From contig NZ_JARVKW010000019.1 in assembly GCF_029813775.1 (NCBI RefSeq), positions 1 through 64,000 on the forward strand: 64,000 nucleotides of DNA. Direction: 5' to 3'. The notes beneath the pieces are model-generated. The model had not been told where the DNA came from, made no database searches, and was given only the letters and a program-made list of their open reading frames with translations. The stretch is from Streptomyces sp. DH24. GTDB lineage: Bacteria > Actinomycetota > Actinomycetes > Streptomycetales > Streptomycetaceae. This document shows positions 49,964 through 57,926 of the stretch, in pieces. Made by a program: the position numbers and the translations under genes. How positions within the stretch are numbered: the first letter of the stretch is position 1; each line of letters starts with the position of its first letter.

Positions 49964-50827
49964 TCACGCGGCCGGTGACATCCGGACGGCGGCGACCAGC
50001 AACGCGCGCACCTCGTCGACGACGGCCGTGTGCACCGGCAGCATCAGATGGCCGACGCCGTGCACGAGGACGTTGCGGACCAGCAGGTCGGGATGGTCCA
50101 GGCGGCCCCGGCTCGCCGGGAGGACCGCCTCGTCGAGGTCGCTGTAGAAGGCGACGAACCGGCTGCGGCACCCGGGGCACGGCTCCGCCAGTTCGGCCAG
50201 CAGGTCGCTGCCGGGACGCAGCTGGCGCAGTACCGGGTGCGGCGGGGCCAGCAGCGCCAGCGCCGTGCCGCTGTGCGGCGTCGCCAGCGTGATCACCAGG
50301 GACACGTGCGCGTCGCCCCCGAGCCGCTGCACGTAGTACCGCGCGATCAGTCCGCCCAGGCTGTGTCCGACGAGGCACACGGGGCGCCCGCCGGCCTGCT
50401 CCCGGGCGCGTTCGACCTGCTCGGCGAGTGCGCGGGCGGCGGTGCGGATGTCCGGGTTGAACGGGCTGTACGTCGCGGTGAGGAAGGGACCCGCGCCGCA
50501 GCCGCGCAGCCGGTTCTGCAGCCGGGTGAAGATCGACGCCCGGTCCGACAGGCCGTGCACGAAGATCACGGGCAGTTCCGGGACGTCCGGCCCGCACGGG
50601 TCGCCGTCCGGCTCCTGCGCGCGCACGGCCGCACCGAGCAGCCCGGCGCACTGCCGCACCCCCCACAGGGCGAGGTCCAGTGGCAGTCCGGCCAGCCGCA
50701 TCCCCACCCATCCGGTCTCCAGGGCCGCCCCCAGCAGGGTGGCGATCCCCGGAACGGGAAGGTGCGGTCCCCTCAACGGCTGCTCCCGGCGCTTCTCGGG
50801 CGGACGACCCCGCCGGCGGGCCGGCAC
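49964..50827 (-). CDS. Alpha/beta hydrolase (triacylglycerol lipase/esterase type)
   Basis: A 287-residue hydrolase. VIFVHGLSD near residue 88 is the oxyanion region and GHSLGG places the nucleophile at Ser156; HGVGHLMLP near 263-271 probably has the catalytic His. A hydrophobic stretch around residues 28-68 could anchor it. GTG at 50827 has only a weak GGAAA upstream, so the start is less sure. The substrate is unknown. Confidence 0.85.
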   Translation of the reverse strand: MPARRRGRPPEKRREQPLRGPHLPVPGIATLLGAALETGWVGMRLAGLPLDLALWGVRQCAGLLGAAVRAQEPDGDPCGPDVPELPVIFVHGLSDRASIFTRLQNRLRGCGAGPFLTATYSPFNPDIRTAARALAEQVERAREQAGGRPVCLVGHSLGGLIARYYVQRLGGDAHVSLVITLATPHSGTALALLAPPHPVLRQLRPGSDLLAELAEPCPGCRSRFVAFYSDLDEAVLPASRGRLDHPDLLVRNVLVHGVGHLMLPVHTAVVDEVRALLVAAVRMSPAA

Positions 50828-50986
50828 GGTCGTTTCCAGGGGACCCGGGTACCCCGCCTGATCATCCCGAACCGGACGGAACCGGACACGCCGCGCGACG
50901 CCGCGACCGCGGACCGCTCAACTCGGGGGACTGGGACGGCGGACGCCGGGAACCCGCCAGCCACCACACAGTCCAAGTGAGGGGCC

Positions 50987-51292
50987 ATGGAGATCTCAGG
51001 GATCATCAGCGCGATTGTTATCGGCATTGTCATAGGCCTGCTCGGCAGGCTCGTCGTCCCGGGGCGTCAGCGCATCGGGATTCTGGCCACGATCCTGGTC
51101 GGCATCGTGGCGGCGTTCGTGGGCTCCGCCATCGCGGCGGCCTTCGGTGTGGCAGACACCGACGGCGTCGACTGGGTCGAGTGGATCTTCCAGATCGCCC
51201 TGGCCGCGCTCGGTGTGGCCGCTCGACCGGGTGAAGGTCCGCCGCTGACGCCCACGCGGGCGTCCGCGGTCGGCGTCCCCGGCCGTCAATGA
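50987..51292 (+). CDS. GlsB/YeaQ/YmgE family stress membrane protein, probable C-terminal frameshift
   Basis: A small three-helix membrane protein of the transglycosylase-associated family, linked elsewhere to stress. MEISGIISAIVIGIVIGLLG and GRLVVPGRQRIGILATILVG are typical. As written, the frame runs to 101 residues and ends in a polar, non-family tail (RPGEGPPLTPTRA). One surplus G near 51221 would restore the ending ...GVALDRVKVRR with a stop at 51246-51248 and about 86 residues, the expected length. Either a real frameshift or a base error. GAGGGG precedes the ATG. Confidence 0.8.
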   Translation: MEISGIISAIVIGIVIGLLGRLVVPGRQRIGILATILVGIVAAFVGSAIAAAFGVADTDGVDWVEWIFQIALAALGVAARPGEGPPLTPTRASAVGVPGRQ

Positions 51293-51400
51293 CAGGAATG
51301 CACGAGGTGGGACCGAGGTTCCCGGCTCGCGGCGAGTGGTATGCCGCGAGCCGGGAACCCGGCGTTCCGACCCCGTTCGACCCGTGGTGAGGAGACCGAC

Positions 51401-52291
51401 GTGACCGAGTCGCAGCACAACCAGCAGAACCCGGTGACGCAGCATCCGCAGCCCGACTTCCCCGCGCAGGACCAGCCTCATCCGGGCTGGACGGGCCCGA
51501 TGGACCCGCCGCCGGACCACGGTGAGGAGTCCTACCGCGGCTCCGGCCGGCTGGAGGGCCGCAAAACCGTCATCACGGGCGGCGACTCCGGCATCGGCCG
51601 GGCGGTCGCCCTGGCCTTCGCCCGTGAGGGCGCCGACGTGCTGTTCACCCACCTCGACGAGGAGGCCGACGAGGCGCGCGAGACGTCCCGGCTGGTCGAG
51701 GACGCGGGGCGCAAGGCCGTCGCGGTCTCCTGCGACATCCGCGAGGAGGCCAACTGCCGCGCGCTGATCGAACGGGCGGTCGCGGAGTTCGGCCGCGTCG
51801 ACGTCCTGGTGAACAACGCGGCGTACCAGATGTCGCAGCCGGACGGCATCGAGGCGATCACGACCGAGCAGTTCGACCGGGTCATGCGCACCAACCTGTA
51901 CGGGATGTTCTGGCTGACGAAGTTCGCGCTGCCGCACATGCCCGAGGGCGGCAGCATCATCAACTCCACGTCGGTGCAGGCGTACAAGCCCAGTCCGCAC
52001 CTGCTGGACTACGCGACGACGAAGGGCGCGATCGTCACGTTCACGCAGGGGCTCGCCCAGATGCTCGTGGACCGCGGCATCCGCGTGAACGCGGTCGCGC
52101 CCGGACCGGTGTGGACCCCGCTGATTCCCGCGACGCTCCCGGACACGGCGGAGTTCGGCAAGCAGGCACCGCTGGGCCGCCCGGCGCAGCCAGCGGAACT
52201 CGCCCCGGCGTACGTCTACCTCGCCTCCCAGGAGGCGAGCTTCATCACGGCGGAGATCCTCAACGCCACCGGCGGCACACCGCTGCCGTAG
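51401..52291 (+). CDS. SDR family oxidoreductase (general-stress YdaD/YhdF type)
   Basis: A 296-residue short-chain dehydrogenase with a 40-residue Gln/Pro-rich N-terminal arm (PQPDFPAQDQPHPGW), as in the Bacillus-type stress SDRs. GGDSGIGR at residues 60-67 binds NAD(P); the catalytic Tyr and Lys are in LLDYATTKGA. GAGGAGACC precedes the GTG at 51401. It lies between the GlsB-like gene and a tiny acidic protein gene, all on the same strand, which suggests a stress operon. Confidence 0.92.
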   Translation: MTESQHNQQNPVTQHPQPDFPAQDQPHPGWTGPMDPPPDHGEESYRGSGRLEGRKTVITGGDSGIGRAVALAFAREGADVLFTHLDEEADEARETSRLVEDAGRKAVAVSCDIREEANCRALIERAVAEFGRVDVLVNNAAYQMSQPDGIEAITTEQFDRVMRTNLYGMFWLTKFALPHMPEGGSIINSTSVQAYKPSPHLLDYATTKGAIVTFTQGLAQMLVDRGIRVNAVAPGPVWTPLIPATLPDTAEFGKQAPLGRPAQPAELAPAYVYLASQEASFITAEILNATGGTPLP

Positions 52292-52350
52292 GCCGTGCCG
52301 GCGAAGCGGCCGGCCTCCGGGCGACGCGCCACTTCGCGGCGGACGCGGCC
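52291..52350. repeat. Dispersed palindromic repeat, copy 3
   Basis: TAGGCCGTG, CGGCGAAG-CGGCC, then GGGCGACG and CGCCACTTCGCGGCGGACGCGGCC: the same block order as the copies at 17979 and 30623, with a shortened loop. It lies between the SDR stop codon and the small acidic gene. Confidence 0.65.
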
Positions 52351-52371
52351 CAGCGCACCAAGGAGAGACCG

Positions 52372-52539
52372 ATGACCGAGCACACACCGTCCCAGGCCGA
52401 AGGCGAACGGGACGACGGTCCCGGAACCGAGAGCTCCTACGACCCGCCCTGGACGACACCCTCACAGGCGGAGGGCGAGCGCGAGGAGGAAACGACCGCC
52501 CCGGAGGAACGCCCGCTGCCGGGCCCGTCGGACCGGTGA
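52372..52539 (+). CDS. Small acidic protein with a repeated TPSQAEGER motif
   Basis: A 55-residue highly hydrophilic product without hydrophobic segments. TPSQAEGER occurs twice (residues 5-13 and 29-37) with similar acidic surroundings, so it arose by internal duplication. AAGGAGAGACC before the ATG at 52372 is a good ribosome site. It follows the SDR gene after 80 bp containing a palindromic repeat. I do not know a family; an intrinsically disordered stress protein is a guess. Confidence 0.7.
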   Translation: MTEHTPSQAEGERDDGPGTESSYDPPWTTPSQAEGEREEETTAPEERPLPGPSDR

Positions 52540-52550
52540 TCCAGTAACCC

Positions 52551-52605
52551 GGACTCCGCCTTTCGGCCCGGTCCGGCGCTGACGCGGCGTGCCGGGCCGG
52601 AGTCC
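52551..52605. terminator. Bidirectional terminator between the small acidic gene and the MFS gene
   Basis: Outer arms GGACTCCG (52551-52558) and CGGAGTCC (52598-52605), inner arms CGGCCCGG (52564-52571) and CCGGGCCG (52592-52599), with a short symmetrical internal loop. Lies between convergent genes. Confidence 0.6.
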
Positions 52606-52658
52606 CGCTGCGCGGGCGCCCGTCGCGCAGGTGTCGGTGGCGCCCGCCGTTGGGACCG

Positions 52659-53855
52659 TCAGGCCCGCCGCGTCATCACCCCGATGGCCGCTGCCAGCGC
52701 CGCCAGTGCGGCGACGCTGGTCAGGGCGGCCGACAGGGAGAACCAGTCGGCCATGAAGCCGATCGTCGGCGGGCCCAGCAGCATGCCGCCGTAGCCGAGG
52801 GTGGACGCCGTCGCCACACCGCTGGGGCCGGCCAGGGCGCCGGCGCGTTCGACGGCCACCGGGAAGATGTTGGCGAGGCCGAGCCCGGTGACGGCGTATC
52901 CCAGCAGCGCGGCCCAGAGGGAGGGCGCGAGCGAGCCGAGCAGCATGCCGGCCGCCGCGAGCGCGCCGCCGGCGACGACGGTGCGGGTCCGTCCGAGGCG
53001 CTCCAGCAGGACCGTGCCGCTGAGGCGGCCGAGGGTCATGGTGAGCGCGAAGCAGGAGTAGCCGGCCGCCGCGAGGCCGGGGTGGGCGCCCAGGTCCTGT
53101 TCCAGGTGCAGGGCGCCCCAGTCGGCCATCGCACCCTCGCCGTAGGCCGTGCACAGGGCGATCAGGCCGAAGACGGTGACGAGGCCGCGGGTGCGGGCGT
53201 CCATGCGGCGCGGTGCCCGTTCCTCGGCCCGGGGCCGGTCGGCCGGCACCGGCGGTCGGAGCCGCAGCAGGGCACGCCCCGCGACGGCGGTGACGAGCAG
53301 GCCGACCACGGTGAGGCCGAGCAGATGACGGGTGGGGGAGAGGGAGGCCGCGACCAGACCGCCGAGGCCCGCTCCGACCATGCCGCCCAGGCTGAACGCG
53401 GCGTGGAAACTCGGCATGATCGGTCGCCGCAGTGCGGCCACGAGGTCGACGGCGGCGCTGTTGAAGGCGACGTTGATGCCGCCGTACGCGGCCCCGAACA
53501 GCAGCAGCACCGCGCCGAGGGCGAGCGCGGAGTGGGTGAGCGGGGGCAGGGCCACGCTCAGGGAGAGCAGGACCGCGCAGACCACGGTGACCGGATGGCT
53601 GCCGTGGCGGCGGCACAGCCGTCCCGTGAGGATCATGGTGACGACCGCCCCGGCGGAGACGCCGAGCAGTGCGAGGCCCAGTTCGGTGGCGGAGGCCTGC
53701 GTCTGCTGCTTGATGGCCGGGATGCGGACGACCCACCCGGCGAAGATGAAGCCGTCGAGGGCGAAGAAGGTGGTCAGGACGGCGCGGAGGCGGGTCAGGT
53801 CGTCGGTGGTGCCCGGCACGACGTTGTGCGAGCGGGCTTTGTTTATTTGCGGCAC
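52659..53855 (-). CDS. MFS transporter (12-helix)
   Basis: A 398-residue permease with twelve hydrophobic segments. Motif-A-like GRLCRRHGSHPV lies after helix 2, and FIFAGWVVRIPAIKQQTQ and PSFHAAFSLGGMVGAGLG resemble fucose-permease-like/BsYbjJ-type members. GTG at 53855 is preceded by TAGCCT six bases away, so it is probably leaderless. The first codons are unusually A-rich (CAAATAAACAAA). Substrate unknown. Confidence 0.88.
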   Translation of the reverse strand: MPQINKARSHNVVPGTTDDLTRLRAVLTTFFALDGFIFAGWVVRIPAIKQQTQASATELGLALLGVSAGAVVTMILTGRLCRRHGSHPVTVVCAVLLSLSVALPPLTHSALALGAVLLLFGAAYGGINVAFNSAAVDLVAALRRPIMPSFHAAFSLGGMVGAGLGGLVAASLSPTRHLLGLTVVGLLVTAVAGRALLRLRPPVPADRPRAEERAPRRMDARTRGLVTVFGLIALCTAYGEGAMADWGALHLEQDLGAHPGLAAAGYSCFALTMTLGRLSGTVLLERLGRTRTVVAGGALAAAGMLLGSLAPSLWAALLGYAVTGLGLANIFPVAVERAGALAGPSGVATASTLGYGGMLLGPPTIGFMADWFSLSAALTSVAALAALAAAIGVMTRRA

Positions 53856-53861
53856 AAAGTC

Positions 53862-53867
53862 AGGCTA
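53862..53867 (-). promoter_or_regulatory. -10 box of the leaderless MFS gene
   Basis: Minus-strand TAGCCT, six bases before the GTG at 53855. No ribosome binding site is present. Confidence 0.5.
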
Positions 53868-54045
53868 GGTCGCCGCCTGGGGCGGTGCAAGGGTGTCGGG
53901 AGGGGGAATGGGGGCCTGCCTGCGGTGCCCGCCGGACAGCGGCGGTCGTGCCTGACGCCCCCGGCCGCCCGCGCCAGGCCACGGAGTCGGAAGCCCACCC
54001 CGCCCGGCCTGCCGACGGCCACGCCGGGCGGGAGCGGGACGCCGC

Positions 54046-54078
54046 AGGGCCGGCCCGGCGCGTGGTCGGGCCGGCCCT
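54046..54078 (-). terminator. Terminator of the GAPDH gene
   Basis: Perfect 12-bp arms AGGGCCGGCCCG (54046-54057) and CGGGCCGGCCCT (54067-54078), nine-base loop, 19 bp after the gap stop codon. Confidence 0.8.
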
Positions 54079-54097
54079 CCGTGCGGCGGCAGTCCGG

Positions 54098-55552
54098 TCA
54101 GACCGCCGGAGCCGGGAAGGTCGGGTACTCGACCCCGGAGACGTACTGGACGACCCGGACGACCTGGCAGGAGTAGCCGAACTCGTTGTCGTACCAGAGG
54201 TAGAGGATCGCGTTGTCGCCCTCCACCTTGGTGGCGCCGGCGTCGACGATCGACGCGTTGCGCGAGCCGATGAAGTCGCTCGACACGGCGTCGGGCGCGC
54301 TGATGAAGTCGATCTGGCGCTTGAGCGGCGAGGTCAGCGACACCTCGCGCAGGTAGTCGAGGACCTCCTCGCGGGTGGTCTCGCGCGCGAGCTGGAGGTT
54401 GAGGATCGCGATCGAGACGTCCGGCACGGGGACGCGGATCGAGCTGCCGGTGATCTTCGCCTTCAGGCCGGGCAGCGCCTTGGCGACGGCGGAGGCGGCG
54501 CCGGTCTCGGTGATGACCATGTTGAGCGGCGCGGAACGGCCCCGGCGGTCGGACTTGTGGTAATTGTCCAGCAGGTTCTGGTCGTTGGTGAACGAGTGGA
54601 CGGTCTCCACGTGGCCGCGCAGCACGCCGTACTCGTCGGCCATCGCCTTCAGCGGCGGGACGATCGCGTTGGTGGTGCAGGACGCGCAGGACAGGACCGT
54701 CTCGTCCGGCTTCAGCGTCTCGTGGTTGACGCCGTGGACGATGTTCGGGACGTCGCCCTTGCCCGGCGCGGTCAGCACCACCTTGGCGACGCCGGGACGC
54801 AGGTGCTTCGAAAGCCCTTCCCGGTCGCGCCACTTGCCGGTGTTGTCGATGAGGATGGCGTTCTTGATGCCGTACGCCGTGTAGTCGACCTGGGACGGGT
54901 CGTCGGCGTGGATCACGCGGATCTCGTTGCCGTTGGCCACGATCGTGCTGTTGGCCTCGTCCACGGTGATCGTGCCCTGGAACTGGCCGTGCACCGAGTC
55001 GCGGCGCAGCAGCGAGGCGCGCTTGACGAGGTCGTCGGCCGGCCGGCCGCCGTTGCCGCGCACGACGATGGCGCGCAGCCGCAGGCCGTTGCCGGAGCCG
55101 GCCTTCTCGATGAGGAGCCGGGCGAGCAGGCGGCCGATGCGGCCGAAGCCGTAGAGGACGACGTCGCGCGGCTCACGGCGCTCGATCTTGTTGGCGCCGG
55201 TGGCTCCCGCGACGGCGTCGGCGGTGAACTCCTCGACCGTCAGGCCCCGGTCGTCGGTCCGGTACGTCGCGGCGAGCATGCCGATGTCGATCTGGGAAGG
55301 CCCCAGGTCGAGCCTGGTGAGGGCTTCGAGGAACGGCAGGGTCTCGGTGACCGAGAGCTCCGCGCCGGCGATCTGCCGGGCGAACCGGTGGGTCTTGAGG
55401 ATGCTGACCACCGACTTGTTCACCAGGGAGCGGCTGTGGAGGAGAACGGTGACGTCCCGCTCCCGGTGCAGCTTCCCGATGAGCGGGATCATCGACTCCG
55501 CGATCTCCTCGCGGTTCTTCCAGTTGGTGAACGAGTCCACGGTCGCAGTCAC
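54098..55552 (-). CDS. gap: Glyceraldehyde-3-phosphate dehydrogenase, long form
   Basis: A 484-residue enzyme converting glyceraldehyde 3-phosphate to 1,3-bisphosphoglycerate. The first 125 residues are an extra helical domain absent from ordinary 335-residue GAPDH but known from a long actinobacterial form. The NAD site is VVLYGFGRIGRLLARL near 128-143; SCASCTTNA holds the catalytic cysteine and WYDNEFGYS the C-terminal signature. GTG at 55552 has a weak AAAGATGA upstream. It probably complements a standard GAPDH elsewhere. Confidence 0.94.
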   Translation of the reverse strand: MTATVDSFTNWKNREEIAESMIPLIGKLHRERDVTVLLHSRSLVNKSVVSILKTHRFARQIAGAELSVTETLPFLEALTRLDLGPSQIDIGMLAATYRTDDRGLTVEEFTADAVAGATGANKIERREPRDVVLYGFGRIGRLLARLLIEKAGSGNGLRLRAIVVRGNGGRPADDLVKRASLLRRDSVHGQFQGTITVDEANSTIVANGNEIRVIHADDPSQVDYTAYGIKNAILIDNTGKWRDREGLSKHLRPGVAKVVLTAPGKGDVPNIVHGVNHETLKPDETVLSCASCTTNAIVPPLKAMADEYGVLRGHVETVHSFTNDQNLLDNYHKSDRRGRSAPLNMVITETGAASAVAKALPGLKAKITGSSIRVPVPDVSIAILNLQLARETTREEVLDYLREVSLTSPLKRQIDFISAPDAVSSDFIGSRNASIVDAGATKVEGDNAILYLWYDNEFGYSCQVVRVVQYVSGVEYPTFPAPAV

Positions 55553-55757
55553 AGGTTCATCTTTCGAGCTAGGCGGTGCTCATATGTTAATCACCCGCCA
55601 TTCTGATCGATCAAGTGGGCCTCCCTTTGCTCAGGTGTGGTGATCGGGTCCGCTTTGTTACGCGCGGGACATGTGTCTCTCCTTGGGTGAAGGCGGGTTG
55701 AGAGGTGCGGGCTCGTGGAGCGCGGGAGTCCGGTGCGGGGCGAGGGCGTGCGGGGGG
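55553..55757. other. Gap between the GAPDH gene and the next promoter
   Basis: Together with the following promoter and leader this leaves 332 bp without a gene. It must carry the minus-strand GAPDH promoter. It contains the perfect palindrome TGATCGATCA (55604-55613) and an AT-richer patch CATATGTTAATCA, but no -35/-10 pair I would defend. Confidence 0.4.
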
Positions 55758-55810
55758 TTGTCCCTGCTGGGCGGGCGACCTAGGCTCACTCCTCGGTGAA
55801 AGCGCTTTCT
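55758..55810 (+). promoter_or_regulatory. Promoter with LacI-family operator for the Gfo/PmoA/cupin operon
   Basis: TTGTCC (55758-55763), exactly 17 bp, TAGGCT (55781-55786); start near 55793. The palindrome TGAAAGCGCTTTCT (55797-55810, core GAAAGCGCTTTC) lies just past the start, an ideal place for a LacI-type repressor. Confidence 0.75.
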
Positions 55811-55884
55811 GTCTCGTTGTCCCTCCGTGCTTTCGCCCCGTCCGCGCCTTCCGCCCTCGCTGTCCGGTCCCCGGAGGAACCCGT

Positions 55885-57006
55885 ATGTCACCGCTTCCAG
55901 CCCGCCGACGTGCCGCCGTGATCGGCACCGGTGCCATCGTCGTGGGCGCCCACCTGCCCGCCCTGCGGGCCCACTCCGACCGGGTGGAACTGGTCGCCGC
56001 CGTCGACGTCGACCCGGCGCGGCTCGAAGCCTTCCGCTCGCAGGCGGGCGACAACCGGGTCGCCGGATACACCTCGACGGAGGCGATGCTGGACGCCGAA
56101 CGCCCCGACCTCGTCCTCATCGGCACCCCGCCGGCCCTGCACCGGGAGCAGACCGTCGCCGCGCTCAAGGCCGGCGCCTGGGTGATGTGCGAGAAGCCGC
56201 TGTGCCTCTCCCTCGCCGAGTACGACGACATCGCCGCCGCCGAGGAGGCCTCCGGGGCGTACGCGTCGGTGATCTTGCAGCACCGGTACGGCTCCGGCGC
56301 CGCGCACGCCCGTGAGCTGATCACGAGCGGCGAGCTCGGCGCCCCGCTGGTCGCGCACTGCCAGACCACGTGGCACCGCGACGCCGCGTACTACGCCGTG
56401 CCCTGGCGCGGACGCTGGGCCACGGAGGGCGGCGGCCCCACCATGGGCCACGGCATCCACCAGTACGACCTGCTGCTCCACCTGCTCGGCGAGTGGGAGG
56501 AGATCCGGGCGATGACCGCGCGGCTGGTGCACGACACCGAGAGCGAGGACGTCTCGACGGCCCTCGTCCGGTTCCGGGGCGGCGCGCTCGCCACCGTCGT
56601 CAACAGCGTGCTCTCCCCGGACGAGGTGAGCCGCATCCGCGTCGACTGCGCCGACGCGACCGTCGAACTCACCCACCTCTACGGCCACGGCAACGACGAC
56701 TGGACCTACACCCCCGCCCGGCACGTCGCCCCGGAACGCGCCGCCGCCTGGCGCACCCCCGCCCAGGACGTGCCCAGCTCCCACACCGCGCAGCTCGGCG
56801 CCGTCCTCGACGCCCACGACAACGGCGTACGCCCGCCCGGCAGCGGGCCCGAGGCCCGCGCCACCCTGGAGTTCGCCGCCGCCCTGTACAAGGCGGCGTT
56901 CACCGGACTGCCGGTGCGGGCCGGCGAGATCGGCCCCGGCGACCCCCACTACCCGGCCATGCACGGCGGCCACCCCGGCTGGGCGCCGAGGGAGGAGAGC
57001 GCATGA
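55885..57006 (+). CDS. Gfo/Idh/MocA family oxidoreductase
   Basis: A 373-residue NAD(P)-dependent sugar or inositol oxidoreductase. RAAVIGTGAIVVGAHLPAL (residues 9-27) is the Rossmann start and MCEKPLCLSLAEYD has the EKP signature; a mostly beta C-terminal domain follows (HGIHQYDLLLHLLGEW holds the usual catalytic His). GGAGGAA before the ATG at 55885. It overlaps the PmoA gene by four bases and is governed by a LacI-type operator, so it should serve carbohydrate breakdown. Confidence 0.93.
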   Translation: MSPLPARRRAAVIGTGAIVVGAHLPALRAHSDRVELVAAVDVDPARLEAFRSQAGDNRVAGYTSTEAMLDAERPDLVLIGTPPALHREQTVAALKAGAWVMCEKPLCLSLAEYDDIAAAEEASGAYASVILQHRYGSGAAHARELITSGELGAPLVAHCQTTWHRDAAYYAVPWRGRWATEGGGPTMGHGIHQYDLLLHLLGEWEEIRAMTARLVHDTESEDVSTALVRFRGGALATVVNSVLSPDEVSRIRVDCADATVELTHLYGHGNDDWTYTPARHVAPERAAAWRTPAQDVPSSHTAQLGAVLDAHDNGVRPPGSGPEARATLEFAAALYKAAFTGLPVRAGEIGPGDPHYPAMHGGHPGWAPREESA

Positions 57007-57926
57007 CCATCCGCGTCACCCACACCCACGGCGAGCACGTCGCGGTCACGACGGCCGGCGGCACGGAGATCCTGCGCTACGTCTACCGCCCCGACCCCGA
57101 CCCGTTCGAGTCCCGCAAGCCGTACGCCCATCCCGTGCGCACCCTCGCCGGACACACCGTGACCGGCTACCGGCCCAACGACCACCGCTGGCACAAGGGC
57201 CTGCAGATGACCGCGAGTCACCTGTCCGGCCAGAACTTCTGGGGCGGCAACTCCTACCTCCCCGGGGAGGGTTACCAGCGGCTCCCCGAGCGGGTCGGCT
57301 CGATGCGGCACGACGGCTTCTCCTCCTTCACCGCCGACGACGACCGGCTCGCGTTCACCGAGGACCTGACCTGGGTCGCCCACGGCGGCCAGGAGTGGGC
57401 CGCGGAGGAACGCGGCCTCGCCGTCCACTCCGTCGACGAGGTGGCCGGCGCCTGGGCGCTCGACTGGTCCATCCGCCTCACCAACGTCCGTGACGAGCCG
57501 CTGGCCTTCGGCTCCCCGACCACCGCGGGCCGCGAGATGGCCGGGTACACGGGACTCCAGTGGCGTGGGCCGCGCGACTTCACCGGCGGCGGCGTCCTCA
57601 CGCCGGACGCCCTGCCCGCCGACGAGGTCATGGGCACCCGGGGGCCGTGGCTGGCGTTCACCGCCGAGCACGACGAGACCGACGGGCACTCCACCCTCGT
57701 CTTCGCGCACGCCCCCGAGAACCTGGACGAGAAGACCGCGGTCCACCCCTCGCACTGGTTCGTGCGCTCCGAGCCGTTCCCGACGGTCGCGTTCTCCTGG
57801 GCGTTCTTCGAGGAGTTCGAGCTGGCGCCGGGCGAGTCCTTCGCCTACCGCTACCGGATCGTCGTCGCCGACGGGGCGTGGGACCGCGACCGGATCGCCG
57901 CCCACCTGGAGAGCCTGCCGTGGTGA
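57003..57926 (+). CDS. PmoA family protein (DUF6807)
   Basis: A 307-residue beta-rich protein. FESRKPYAHPVRTLAGHTVT and RPNDHRWHKGLQMTASHL are the conserved parts of the family annotated 'methane oxygenase PmoA', a name that has nothing to do with methane oxidation here. Such genes commonly accompany Gfo/Idh/MocA oxidoreductases in sugar clusters. ATG at 57003 overlaps the previous stop (ATGA) and has GGGAGGAG upstream. Enzymatic role unknown. Confidence 0.85.
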   Translation: MTIRVTHTHGEHVAVTTAGGTEILRYVYRPDPDPFESRKPYAHPVRTLAGHTVTGYRPNDHRWHKGLQMTASHLSGQNFWGGNSYLPGEGYQRLPERVGSMRHDGFSSFTADDDRLAFTEDLTWVAHGGQEWAAEERGLAVHSVDEVAGAWALDWSIRLTNVRDEPLAFGSPTTAGREMAGYTGLQWRGPRDFTGGGVLTPDALPADEVMGTRGPWLAFTAEHDETDGHSTLVFAHAPENLDEKTAVHPSHWFVRSEPFPTVAFSWAFFEEFELAPGESFAYRYRIVVADGAWDRDRIAAHLESLPW

